Positions 24,548 through 32,751 of a stretch of 64,000 bases of DNA are shown piece after piece. The stretch covers positions 1-64,000 of the forward strand of contig NZ_WSTC01000008.1 in the NCBI RefSeq assembly GCF_009789195.1, in the 5' to 3' direction. The stretch comes from Paenibacillus sp. MMS18-CY102 (lineage in GTDB: Bacteria; Bacillota; Bacilli; Paenibacillales; Paenibacillaceae). The position numbers and the translations under genes were made by a program. The notes below the pieces were generated by a model. That model was not told where the DNA came from. It searched no databases and saw only the letters and a list, made by a program, of their open reading frames with translations. The number at the start of each line of letters is the position of its first letter. Positions within the stretch are counted from its first letter, which is position 1.

Positions 24548-25822
24548 TTACATGGATTCATTGTCCCAGCGGAGCAGTTCAAACAACCGGAAAAGAAGGC
24601 TGAGCACAATTGCCGCTACCGTTGCGAGCACCATGCCTTTCAGCTCAAAATTGCCGAACTTCAGCGTTGTGCCGCTAATGCCAAGGACAAGCACGAGCGT
24701 CGTTAGCGCAATGTTGCGGGGGTTGCCGTAGTCGACTTTTGTATCGACTAGCATACGAATGCCTGCAGCAGCGATAACGCCGAACAGCATAAGTGAAACG
24801 CCCCCGAGCACGGCATTCGGCACGGCGCCAATAATGGCGGAGAGCTTGCCTAAGAACGATAGAAGAATCGCAAGTACGGCTGCTCCCCCGATGACGAATA
24901 CCGAATAGACGCGTGTCAAAGTCATGACTCCGATATTTTCGCCATAAGTTGTGTTTGGCGTCGAACCAACGAAGCCGGAAATAATCGTTGATATGCCGTT
25001 GCCCAGCAACGACCGATGAAGCCCGGGATCCTTCGTCAGATTACGCTCCACGATCTGCTCCGTCACGATCAAATGCCCGATATGCTCAGCGATGACGACA
25101 AATGCTGCCGGCAACAGCGTAACGATTGCTGCACCATCCCCTTCTGGTGCCGTGAAAGTAGGCGCAGCGATGAATGCAGCTTGTTGTACACTTGTGAAAT
25201 CAGGAAGTCCCAGCGACCATGCAAGCAGGTACCCAACGACGAAGCCGATCAGAATCGGGATGATTTTCATAAACCCCCGGAATACAACAGATCCCAGCAT
25301 AATAATGAGCAACGTAGAAACCGATACGGTGATCGTATTGGCATCTGGCTTCCAATCAGGGCTTCCGTCTGATATCCAACCAGCCATGCCAGCTGCAACG
25401 GGGATGAGCTCCAAGCCAATTATGGCAACGATTGCCCCCATCGCAGCTGGCGGAAACACGATGTCCAGCCAGCCTGTCCCTGTCCACTTAAGGAGCAGTG
25501 CGAACAAGGTAAACAGGGCACCCACCACAATAAAGCCGCCAAGCGCTTTCGGGTAGTTCAGCGCAGTGTCGCCGCTCAGCACGGCCATGACAGGGGAAAT
25601 GAAAGCAAAGCTTGAGCCTAGATAAGCAGGTATTTTTCCTTGGCATATGATGAGATATAGTAAGGTGCCAACCCCATTCATGAATAGAATGGTGGACGGA
25701 TCGACGCCGAACAACACCGGAACGAGAACAGTCGAGCCGAACATGGCGAACAAATGCTGAAAGCTGAGCGGTATGCTTTGCAGAAGCGGAGGGCGTTCGT
25801 TAATTTTTATGGTGTGCTGCAT
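24548..25822 (-). CDS. pyrP: Uracil permease (nucleobase:cation symporter-2 family)
   Basis: 424 residues with about 14 membrane helices. Typical NCS2/UraA features: PLSFQHLFAMFGSTVLVPVLFGVDPS at the N-terminus, GKIPAYLGSSFAFISPV, the motif VVIAEHIGHLIVTEQIVERNL (Glu of the substrate site), and GFVGSTPNTTYGENIGVM. Imports uracil with protons. AGGAGG lies 7 nt before the ATG. It is monocistronic, and no PyrR-type leader or attenuator is visible in the short upstream region. Xanthine or another base cannot be fully excluded. Confidence 0.88.
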   Translation of the reverse strand: MQHTIKINERPPLLQSIPLSFQHLFAMFGSTVLVPVLFGVDPSTILFMNGVGTLLYLIICQGKIPAYLGSSFAFISPVMAVLSGDTALNYPKALGGFIVVGALFTLFALLLKWTGTGWLDIVFPPAAMGAIVAIIGLELIPVAAGMAGWISDGSPDWKPDANTITVSVSTLLIIMLGSVVFRGFMKIIPILIGFVVGYLLAWSLGLPDFTSVQQAAFIAAPTFTAPEGDGAAIVTLLPAAFVVIAEHIGHLIVTEQIVERNLTKDPGLHRSLLGNGISTIISGFVGSTPNTTYGENIGVMTLTRVYSVFVIGGAAVLAILLSFLGKLSAIIGAVPNAVLGGVSLMLFGVIAAAGIRMLVDTKVDYGNPRNIALTTLVLVLGISGTTLKFGNFELKGMVLATVAAIVLSLLFRLFELLRWDNESM

Positions 25823-26000
25823 GGATTGGCCTCCTTTTTATATTCAGATTACCCAAAATAGGAATATTCCATCAAAAATCGACAAAGATCATGCGAAATG
25901 CACAACATTATGCGAGGTTTCGGCAAAATTATGATCGATATTATTGGAAATTGTTACTATAATGGATAAAAGCCATATATACTAGCGAGGAGAAACGGAA

Positions 26001-26978
26001 ATGGAGAGTTTAACAAAAATCAAACTTAACGCCGATGCCATAACACAAATGGTGAGACGGGCGTTCGGCAGCAACACAGCCATAACCAATTGCCTAGAGC
26101 TAGGGGGCGGGTGGTTTAATACAGCTTATTCCATTGATTTGGACGACGGACGGGGAGTCGTATTGAAAGCGTCACCGCCCGAGGATGTTCGAACGCTACG
26201 TTATGAGAAGAATTTGATGGAGGCTGAAGTTAAAGCTTTGCGGCTAATTCAGGAAAGTGGAGGCGTACCTGTTCCAGTTGTATATGCTTATGATACTTCC
26301 CGGGAGATAGCGGATTGCCAGTTCTTCTTCCAAGAGAGAGTATCAGGCACGACCTACAATCTCGTACGCGAGCTGATGAGCGAGGAAGCGCAGTCTGCGA
26401 TTGAGAAGCAGCTAGGGCAATATAATGCATGGTTAAACCAAATTGAAGGCCGCGCTTTTGGCTATTTGTCTGTTCCAGGATCCAGCCGTCCGACATGGCG
26501 CGATACATTCATTGGCATGGCAGAAGGCGTGCTGCAAGATGGCATCGATGCGAATGTGCAGCTGCCCGAGGGGCTTGCATACGATTCGATTCTCCAAGCT
26601 CTATACGAATGTTCTCAGCCTCTGCTTGCGGTGACGAAGCCTCAGCTCGTATTTTGGGATCTATGGGAAGGAAATGTCCTCGTGAACGAAGGGCAAATTA
26701 CAGGCATTATCGATGCAGAACGCGCATTGTGGGGAGACCCATTAATGGAATATTATTTCGGCCATTTTTCCAAGAGTACAGCTTTTCTTGAAGGATATGG
26801 CGTACCTGCGCCATCGGCGGAACCGAATACACATATGCGAAGGCTGTTGTATGATCTATATCTGGCACTTGTGATGCGTGTGGAATGCGATTATCGCAAT
26901 TATGATGATGATCATAAGAGCTGGATGGATATGAATCTGATAGAACGATTCCAAGCGCTGCAAGTGGGCAGAGGATAA
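26001..26978 (+). CDS. Aminoglycoside phosphotransferase-like kinase
   Basis: 325 residues. Kinase-like fold of the APH/choline kinase group: a Gly-rich start (LELGGGWFNTAYSIDL), VVLKASP (Lys), and the catalytic block LVFWDLWEGNVLVNEGQITGIIDAERALWGDP (about 215-247). The catalytic Asp and metal-binding Asn/Asp are present, but the usual His-Gly-Asp reads Phe-Trp-Asp. The substrate is probably a small metabolite; antibiotic resistance should not be assumed. The following DUF5995 gene begins 14 bases after it with its own ribosome site, so they form an operon. Confidence 0.8.
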   Translation: MESLTKIKLNADAITQMVRRAFGSNTAITNCLELGGGWFNTAYSIDLDDGRGVVLKASPPEDVRTLRYEKNLMEAEVKALRLIQESGGVPVPVVYAYDTSREIADCQFFFQERVSGTTYNLVRELMSEEAQSAIEKQLGQYNAWLNQIEGRAFGYLSVPGSSRPTWRDTFIGMAEGVLQDGIDANVQLPEGLAYDSILQALYECSQPLLAVTKPQLVFWDLWEGNVLVNEGQITGIIDAERALWGDPLMEYYFGHFSKSTAFLEGYGVPAPSAEPNTHMRRLLYDLYLALVMRVECDYRNYDDDHKSWMDMNLIERFQALQVGRG

Positions 26979-26992
26979 AGGAGAGCAATGTC

Positions 26993-27841
26993 ATGCCCAA
27001 ATTAAATGCAAGCATTACCAACAAGCGCTATGGGAATGCGCAAACGATCGATGAAGTGCTGGAACAATTGGACGAAATCATCCGTGCCTCAATCGCAGGA
27101 TCGTCCCGAATTGGCTATTTTGCAGCGTTATACCGAATGGTAACCGCTCAGGTGAAGATAGGAATCGCCGAAGGGCAGTTTGATGATGGGCCGCGGATGG
27201 AGCGATTGGATGTCCGGTTCGCGAACCGTTACTTGCAAGCGTACAGCGATTATTGCAATGGGCTGCCTTGCAGCGGCTGGTGGCGCGTCGCTTTCGAAGC
27301 AGCGGAGCGAAGCGATGCGATTGTCATGCAGCATTTGTTAGTTGGCATGAATGCACATATTAATTATGATCTCGGCATAACGGCTGCTCAGACTTGCACG
27401 GCGGAGCCGCTTGAGCGCTTGCATCATGATTTTAATACGATTAATAGCATTCTTGCCTCATTAACAAATGAAGTAAAGCGCGATATCGACACGATTTCCC
27501 CTTGGATTGGTTGGCTGGATCGGCTCGGCGGCCGAACAACAGATGCCATAATCCGATTTAGTATGGATAAGGCACGAAGCTATGCATGGGCATTTGCCAC
27601 GGAGCTTTCTCATGTGGAGGGAGAGGCACAGGAGGAGTTGCTGCGCCACAAGGATTTGTTCATTACAAAGCTGGCGCTAGAGGTGTTGAAGCCTCCGGGC
27701 TGGCTGCTTCGTACGGTTCTGTGGCTCATTCGGTTGCGGGAAAGCAAGGATGTGGCTAGCAATATTCGGTTATTAAACGAAACGAAAGCAGCGGGCGCTG
27801 TTAAGCTAGTGCCACCAGCAGACGGTTCATTATCAATCTAA
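26993..27841 (+). CDS. DUF5995 family protein
   Basis: 282 residues. The pattern YFAALYRMVTAQVKIGIAEGQFDDGPRMERLDVRFANRYLQAYSDY and MQHLLVGMNAHINYDLGI identifies DUF5995, a helical family with conserved Asn-His pairs that may bind metal; the reaction is unknown. Cytoplasmic, no signal. It sits 14 bases after the APH-like kinase and is followed by a terminator that is nearly duplicated near 58.77 kb, and then by the first copy of repeat element B. Confidence 0.8.
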   Translation: MPKLNASITNKRYGNAQTIDEVLEQLDEIIRASIAGSSRIGYFAALYRMVTAQVKIGIAEGQFDDGPRMERLDVRFANRYLQAYSDYCNGLPCSGWWRVAFEAAERSDAIVMQHLLVGMNAHINYDLGITAAQTCTAEPLERLHHDFNTINSILASLTNEVKRDIDTISPWIGWLDRLGGRTTDAIIRFSMDKARSYAWAFATELSHVEGEAQEELLRHKDLFITKLALEVLKPPGWLLRTVLWLIRLRESKDVASNIRLLNETKAAGAVKLVPPADGSLSI

Positions 27842-27917
27842 ATGAAAGGGTTGTTTCAAAGTATGTTTGCCTGCCTGACGAGACTGCTCGTAGGATTCAG
27901 GAATGGCGAAACATATA

Positions 27918-27956
27918 GCGGTGCTAGGGATAAGGTTATCCCTGCACCGCTTTTTC
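27918..27956 (+). terminator. Terminator hairpin shared with the 58.77-kb region
   Basis: GCGGTGCTAGGGATAA...TTATCCCTGCACCGC is followed by TTTTT. The hairpin matches, with one substitution and a two-base gap, the reverse complement of the hairpin at 58756-58797, which also borders an element B copy. Confidence 0.85.
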
Positions 27957-28039
27957 TGTTTTTTGGTTTGTTTATTGTTGGCTCTTTAGGAGTTCCTTAA
28001 GGGCGGCGCCGCCATGGCCTTTGCTTTGTTGCTGCCGTG

Positions 28040-28236
28040 ATTGCAAAATCTACAATGAGCTAGCGCCTTTCTCGCGCCAAAAGCGGCGGTCATTGCAGTC
28101 CGTGCAATGGAAACCGGCGATTATGGCTCAATTCCAGCTCATTATGCGACAAAGTAGGTTATCTAATTGTATAGAATGCAATGGCAGACCAGGATTACAA
28201 TACCCGAGGCGTTGCCATTGTATGAAATGCTATGGC
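28040..28236 (+). repeat. Dyad-symmetric element B, copy 1
   Basis: Four imperfect palindromes with consensus near CATTGCA-N5-TACAATG lie at 28040-28059, 28090-28110, 28165-28184 and 28214-28236; the first two read forward and the last two reversed. Their centres are symmetric about 28137. The stretch from about 28070 to 28230 aligns along its whole length with the reverse complement of 58403-58590, including non-palindromic islands such as AAAGTAG and ATTATGC. This is a true dispersed repeat rather than chance hairpins. Confidence 0.8.
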
Positions 28237-28487
28237 ATGCGTTTGCGTACAGCATGTTATGTACACAGCAGGGGCATACGCCTGCCTTTTGAGCGAATAA
28301 AGGTGACGCGGCCAGGCTGCAGTTCCTTTATCTGCTGTGCATGTGGGAAAGGAAGGATTGCAGCAGAGCGATTTGTACAAAATAGATGAGGTGTGTATCG
28401 ATTTGCCCAACAAGGGTTGCATTATCAACAAAGTAGTGTTACATTAATAAAGTAAGTTCCTTAATAGAAATGGAGGCTCTAACTAAT

Positions 28488-29090
28488 ATGGCTAACACTT
28501 TCCTTTCTGCAGTGAAAAAACGCCGTTCGTATTATGGCATCAGCAAAGAGCAAGTGATTTCCGAGCAACAAATTCAAGAGATTGTAGAAGAAGCGGTGAA
28601 GTACTCGCCATCTTCCTTTAACTCCCAAAGCGCTCGCGTAGTACTGTTATTTAATGAGCAGTCGGATAAATTTTGGGATTTGACAACAGAAGTGCTCCGC
28701 GGCATCGTTGGGGATGGGGACCAATTTGAATCGACTGCCCAGAAGATGGCTAGCTTCCGTAACGGTTCTGGTACTGTTTTATTTTTCGAGGATTCGGCTG
28801 TTGTAGAGGGGCTGCAGAAGCAATTTCCTTCTTATGCTGACAATTTCCCGATTTGGTCGGGCCATTCCTCTGGCATGCTGCAATTCGTCGTATGGACAGC
28901 ATTAGAGCAAGAGGGTCTTGGCGCTTCGCTGCAGCACTATAATCCAATTGTAGACGCTGATGTGAAGAAAGAATGGAACGTACCTGATAACTGGAAGCTT
29001 GTTGCCCAAATGCCATTCGGCAAACCGGCGGCAGAACCTGGCGAGAAGCAGTTCCAACCGATCGAAGAGCGCGTGAAAGTGTTCAAATAA
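28488..29090 (+). CDS. Nitroreductase family protein
   Basis: 200 residues, the size of the Frm2/CinD-like nitroreductase subgroup. FMN-binding features are AVKKRRSYYGIS at the N-terminus, YSPSSFNSQSARVVLL, and LQFVVWTALEQEGLGASLQHYNP near 130-152. These flavoenzymes reduce nitro compounds or quinones with NAD(P)H and respond to copper or oxidative stress in some Firmicutes. ATG 28488 lies 11 nt after GGAGG; ATG 28470 overlaps that site. Monocistronic, terminator after it. Confidence 0.88.
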   Translation: MANTFLSAVKKRRSYYGISKEQVISEQQIQEIVEEAVKYSPSSFNSQSARVVLLFNEQSDKFWDLTTEVLRGIVGDGDQFESTAQKMASFRNGSGTVLFFEDSAVVEGLQKQFPSYADNFPIWSGHSSGMLQFVVWTALEQEGLGASLQHYNPIVDADVKKEWNVPDNWKLVAQMPFGKPAAEPGEKQFQPIEERVKVFK

Positions 29091-29112
29091 TCGCCTGTCC
29101 TTGAATGGATGG

Positions 29113-29154
29113 CATAATCCTGGCTTGCCTTTACAGGGGGCCGGGATTATTTTT
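29113..29154 (+). terminator. Intrinsic terminator
   Basis: ATAATCCTGGC pairs with GCCGGGATTAT and is followed by TTTT. Confidence 0.85.
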
Positions 29155-29263
29155 GCTGGCGAGAAATTTTTTTGTAAAAAGTGAAACAACTAAAAGCTCT
29201 CAATCGTTAATATGTATAGAACAGCGAGAACAACGCTAGCATATGATGAAGGAGCTAATCCCT

Positions 29264-29800
29264 ATGAGAAAAATCGCAGTTAGTGTAGCGCTTATCGCGA
29301 CTCTCATCTATTTGACCTCGAGCACCCATGTTCCTTCCCATGAAGTGAAGGCGCAGCCTGTGGTCTCGAATCCCGTGGATGCCGTGAAGCAGCAGACGGC
29401 TTATGTTGAACGTATGGACAAGCATGATGGGCAATGGACGTTGGCAATTGACCCAATTGACTGGTATGAAGGGGATGCGGCGACGAAGATTTTCCGCGAA
29501 CGTGAGCCCGATCCTGAAGTAACGGAACCTCCAGACGGGTATTACATTGTTAACGATGATCGAACACAGCAAACGATTACGCTGGCGGATGACGCCACTG
29601 TACTGATGCAAATATATGATCATGGGAATACCGCTGATGAAGGTGCGACAATTGTGCCTAATGAACCGATTACGATTGAGAAGTATGCAGAGTTGGTCGG
29701 GTCGAATAATGAAGATGGCATCAACATCAAAGATTTCCCTTATCACCTAACGATTGAGAATGGGAAAGTTGTGAAGATCGTTCAGCAGTATGTGCCATAA
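29264..29800 (+). CDS. Secreted hypothetical protein
   Basis: 178 residues. An N-terminal signal or anchor helix (about 3-20, IAVSVALIATLIYLTS) precedes an extracytoplasmic domain. The domain has LAIDPIDWYEGDAATKIFRERE, DGYYIVNDDRTQQTITLADDATVLMQI and IKDFPYHLTIENGKVVKIVQQYVP. This looks like a compact beta domain present in a number of Gram-positive exported proteins, with no known function. AAGGAG is 9 nt before ATG 29264; the upstream ATG 29243 overlaps no ribosome site. Confidence 0.65.
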   Translation: MRKIAVSVALIATLIYLTSSTHVPSHEVKAQPVVSNPVDAVKQQTAYVERMDKHDGQWTLAIDPIDWYEGDAATKIFREREPDPEVTEPPDGYYIVNDDRTQQTITLADDATVLMQIYDHGNTADEGATIVPNEPITIEKYAELVGSNNEDGINIKDFPYHLTIENGKVVKIVQQYVP

Positions 29801-29905
29801 TATATAGGGAAATAAAAATCACGCTTATCATGTGCCTTTGACTGTATTTTTCAACTGATGAGGGTTATAATAGTCGGGTTAACGAACACATGAGGAGCAT
29901 GAACG

Positions 29906-30118
29906 ATGACTGAACCAGAAGAAAAACCCGACCTTATTCCGACTAAAATCTACAAATGTAAAAATCCGGAATGCAAAGCATGGGTTCGTGAAGAATTCGG
30001 CAGTGAAGGACAAGCTTGTCCGATGTGCAAAGGCCCAATGATGAGAAGCATGAGGCACTTGCCGAAAGTACAAAACAAGGTAAAACGCCAACCAAAAAAG
30101 AAAGACCCATACGCGTAA
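29906..30118 (+). CDS. YdjO-family cold-inducible zinc-ribbon protein
   Basis: 70 residues. Four cysteines in the order KCKNPECKAW...QACPMCKGPM make a zinc ribbon, and a basic tail (KVKRQPKKKDPYA) follows; this matches the small YdjO/cold-inducible family of Bacillales. It probably binds nucleic acid or a protein partner; the exact role is unknown. GAGGAGC precedes ATG 29906. A terminator follows at once. Confidence 0.8.
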   Translation: MTEPEEKPDLIPTKIYKCKNPECKAWVREEFGSEGQACPMCKGPMMRSMRHLPKVQNKVKRQPKKKDPYA

Positions 30119-30128
30119 AATCAACAGT

Positions 30129-30163
30129 AGAAGCGACCCGATTCGGGTCGCTTCTGTTATTTT
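30129..30163 (+). terminator. Intrinsic terminator
   Basis: AGAAGCGACCCGA and TCGGGTCGCTTCT form a perfect 13-bp stem with no free loop beyond its innermost bases; a T-rich tail follows. Confidence 0.85.
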
Positions 30164-30283
30164 GCAGTCATGCCAACCATCTTCCCTATGCGGGGAGGCT
30201 ATGCTATATTTAAATCATATTATATGGAGTTATCGATAACTCTGCTTCTATGTCATGACTACTATCGAGAGGATTAATCTACT

Positions 30284-32569
30284 ATGAATAATGCGATCTT
30301 AATGTATAGCAAGCCCGCACAGGAATGGGTGGAAGCGTTTCCAATAGGGAATGGCAAGTTAGGCGCTATGGTATTCGGACGCCCATTGGACGAGCGTGTC
30401 CAATTGAATGAGGAGTCTATATGGCATGGCGGACCGCAGCAGCGCGACAACCTAGATGCCCTTCCTAATTTGCCGGAAATACGCCGTTTGCTTTTTGCAG
30501 GGCAACCAGATGAAGCAGAAAAGCTGGCTTTTCAGTCGATGGCTTCTAAGCCAGAGGACCTCGGGCCTTACCAAACGCTTGGTGAACTTGCCATCCATTT
30601 AGACGAGAGAGGCATGAGTGAGATAATCGGGTACTGGCGTGAGTTGGATCTTCAAACTGGCATTGTCTCTGTTCGATATGAGGCAGGTGGCGTAAAATGC
30701 TGTCGGGAGTCGTTTGTCAGCGGGCCCGATGGCGTCATTGTCTACCGAATGTCTGCTGATCGGCGGGGTGCGTTGTCGTTCACTGTTACGTTAAGCCGGG
30801 AGGAGGGCGAAGTATCGCCACTTGGTTCTGATACGCTTGTGCTGCAGGGGCAATGCGGACCCAATGGCGTTCATTATGGAGCGGTTCTCCGAATCGAATG
30901 TGAAGGTGGCGAACTTCATACAGCAGGCAATACGATTATTGTGTCGGAGGCTAATGTCGCAACAATCTATATCGCTGCTGCGACAACTTATCGTGAGGCA
31001 GATCCGATAACTGCTTCCCATGAAAAGCTAAATTCAGCAATAACTAAAGGCTATGAGGCCGTGCGCCAAGCCCATGTTGCGGAGCATGATAGCTTGTTTA
31101 GCCGTGTTTCGCTTGAACTGCGGAAAGCTGCCGATCAAGCGGCTGATCAGGGAAAGCTGCCAACTGATGAACGGCTGGAACGTTTCCGGAATGGCGAGCA
31201 AGATCCAGGCTTGATCGAGCTGTTTTTCCACTATGGCCGATATTTGCTGTTGTCGAGCTCAAGGCGTGGCAGTTTGCCAGCTAATTTGCAGGGGATCTGG
31301 AACGAGTCCATGACGCCGCCATGGGAATCGGATTACCATACGAATATTAACATCCAGATGAACTACTGGCCAGCCGAAGTAACCAATCTAGCCGAATGCC
31401 ACGAGCCGCTATTCGATTTTATCGATCAGCTGCGGGTGAATGGGCGCCGTACGGCGCAAGTGATGTATGGCGCCCGAGGCTTTTGCGTCCATCATACGAG
31501 CAATTTGTGGGCAGATACGGCGATTACGTCCAGATGGCTGCCCGCTATGTTTTGGCCGATGGGCGGCGCTTGGCTAGTCTTGCATATGTGGGAACATTAT
31601 TTATACGGGGGCGACCTCGTGTTCTTGCGTGATCGTGCATATCCTGCCATGCGGGAATCCGCTTTGTTCTTCTTGGATTTTATGGTACAAGATCCGCTAG
31701 GCAGGTGGGTAACAGCACCTTCGGTGTCGCCTGAGAACAGCTACCGGTTGCCTAATGGCAACGAAGGTGCGTTGTGCGCAGGGCCGTCGATGGACACGCA
31801 AATGATTCGGATGCTGTTCGAGGCTTGCTTGACATCAGTAGAGCACTTGGGTCTAGAGGATGAGATCGCGCCCGAGCTGCGCGAACGCTTGGCAGGCATG
31901 CCAGAACAAGGGATTGCGTCGAATGGCACGTTGATGGAATGGGCAGACGAGTATGAAGAGCCGGAGCCGGGGCATCGGCATATTTCACATTTGTTCGCGC
32001 TGCACCCCGCTGACCAGATCACGTTGGATGGCACGCCTGCGTTGGCTGTAGCGGCTCGTAAGACGTTGGAACGCCGGCTTGCACATGGCGGTGGGCATAC
32101 AGGATGGAGCAGGGCGTGGATCATTCATTTCTGGGCACGTCTGCAAGACGGGGAAGAAGCATATGCTAACTTAGCAGGGCTATTAGAAAAGTCCGTCCAT
32201 CCGAATTTATTCGGCGACCATCCGCCATTCCAAATCGATGCGAATTTTGGCGGAACTTCTGCCATCGCCGAAATGCTGCTGCAATCGCATGCTGGTCTCA
32301 TACAGCTGCTTCCAGCTCTTCCGTCGGCATGGCCGGCAGGCCGCGTTACGGGACTGCGCGTACGAGGCTGTGCAGAGGTGGACATCGTTTGGGCTGAGGG
32401 GAAACTGGCTTCCGCAGAGATGCGGGTCAAGCGTGATGGTGTACTTCGTATTCGTAAGGATGCCGATTGGACGTTTAGCTGCAATCAGAATCCTGTTGCT
32501 AGCAACGATCGTTTCGTACAAATAATCGCCCATCCAGGCGATCGGATTCACATTGCCGCTACGAAATAA
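30284..32569 (+). CDS. Glycoside hydrolase family 95 (alpha-L-fucosidase type)
   Basis: 761 residues, normal for GH95. The N-terminal beta domain starts with SKPAQEWVEAFPIGNGKLGAMVFG and LNEESIWHGGPQQRDN. The (alpha/alpha)6 barrel has LPANLQGIWNESMTPPWESDYHTNINIQMNYWPAE (about 336-370) and the C-terminal signature HPPFQIDANFGGTSAIAEMLLQSH. GH95 enzymes invert alpha-1,2-L-fucosides, and some act on galactosides. No signal peptide, so it works on imported oligosaccharides. It stands alone, without sugar transport genes nearby. Confidence 0.93.
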   Translation: MNNAILMYSKPAQEWVEAFPIGNGKLGAMVFGRPLDERVQLNEESIWHGGPQQRDNLDALPNLPEIRRLLFAGQPDEAEKLAFQSMASKPEDLGPYQTLGELAIHLDERGMSEIIGYWRELDLQTGIVSVRYEAGGVKCCRESFVSGPDGVIVYRMSADRRGALSFTVTLSREEGEVSPLGSDTLVLQGQCGPNGVHYGAVLRIECEGGELHTAGNTIIVSEANVATIYIAAATTYREADPITASHEKLNSAITKGYEAVRQAHVAEHDSLFSRVSLELRKAADQAADQGKLPTDERLERFRNGEQDPGLIELFFHYGRYLLLSSSRRGSLPANLQGIWNESMTPPWESDYHTNINIQMNYWPAEVTNLAECHEPLFDFIDQLRVNGRRTAQVMYGARGFCVHHTSNLWADTAITSRWLPAMFWPMGGAWLVLHMWEHYLYGGDLVFLRDRAYPAMRESALFFLDFMVQDPLGRWVTAPSVSPENSYRLPNGNEGALCAGPSMDTQMIRMLFEACLTSVEHLGLEDEIAPELRERLAGMPEQGIASNGTLMEWADEYEEPEPGHRHISHLFALHPADQITLDGTPALAVAARKTLERRLAHGGGHTGWSRAWIIHFWARLQDGEEAYANLAGLLEKSVHPNLFGDHPPFQIDANFGGTSAIAEMLLQSHAGLIQLLPALPSAWPAGRVTGLRVRGCAEVDIVWAEGKLASAEMRVKRDGVLRIRKDADWTFSCNQNPVASNDRFVQIIAHPGDRIHIAATK

Positions 32570-32593
32570 AAAAGTTACGTAAACTTGAAGATG

Positions 32594-32634
32594 AGGAACA
32601 GGGCGGCCGATGATTCGGGCCGTTTTGTTCGTTT
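32594..32634 (+). terminator. Possible intrinsic terminator
   Basis: GAACAGGGCGGCC pairs imperfectly with GGGCCGTTTTGTTC, followed by a T-rich stretch (CGTTTTAAA). Weaker than the others. Confidence 0.4.
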
Positions 32635-32751
32635 TAAACCGAAATGCTCTGTATTTCATAACTTCCTGTTAGTTGAGATTGGCTTACAATTCCATTATAA
32701 TCAATCGGAATTAAACGATCATTTGCCGAAGGGCTAGGGGAGGGATTAGGC

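Larger units (their letters stand above)
27842..28487. other. Long intergenic region: terminator plus element B copy 1
   Basis: About 650 bases without a supported gene. They contain a terminator (27918-27956), the four-palindrome element (28040-28236), and about 230 bases leading to the nitroreductase gene in which I see no clear promoter. The Cys-rich open frame across the repeats is rejected as coding. Confidence 0.7.

Noticed and set aside
25823-26000. PyrR attenuator or purine riboswitch before the uracil permease
   Set aside because: The region is short and AT-rich, and holds no terminator/antiterminator pair or conserved motif that I can see.
28021-28389. A 122-residue Cys-rich open frame with CxxC-like motifs (CIECNG, CHCMKCYG)
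   Set aside because: The cysteine motifs come directly from translating the repeated TGTATAGAATGCAATGGC-type palindromes; there is no ribosome site, and the composition is unlike the neighbours.
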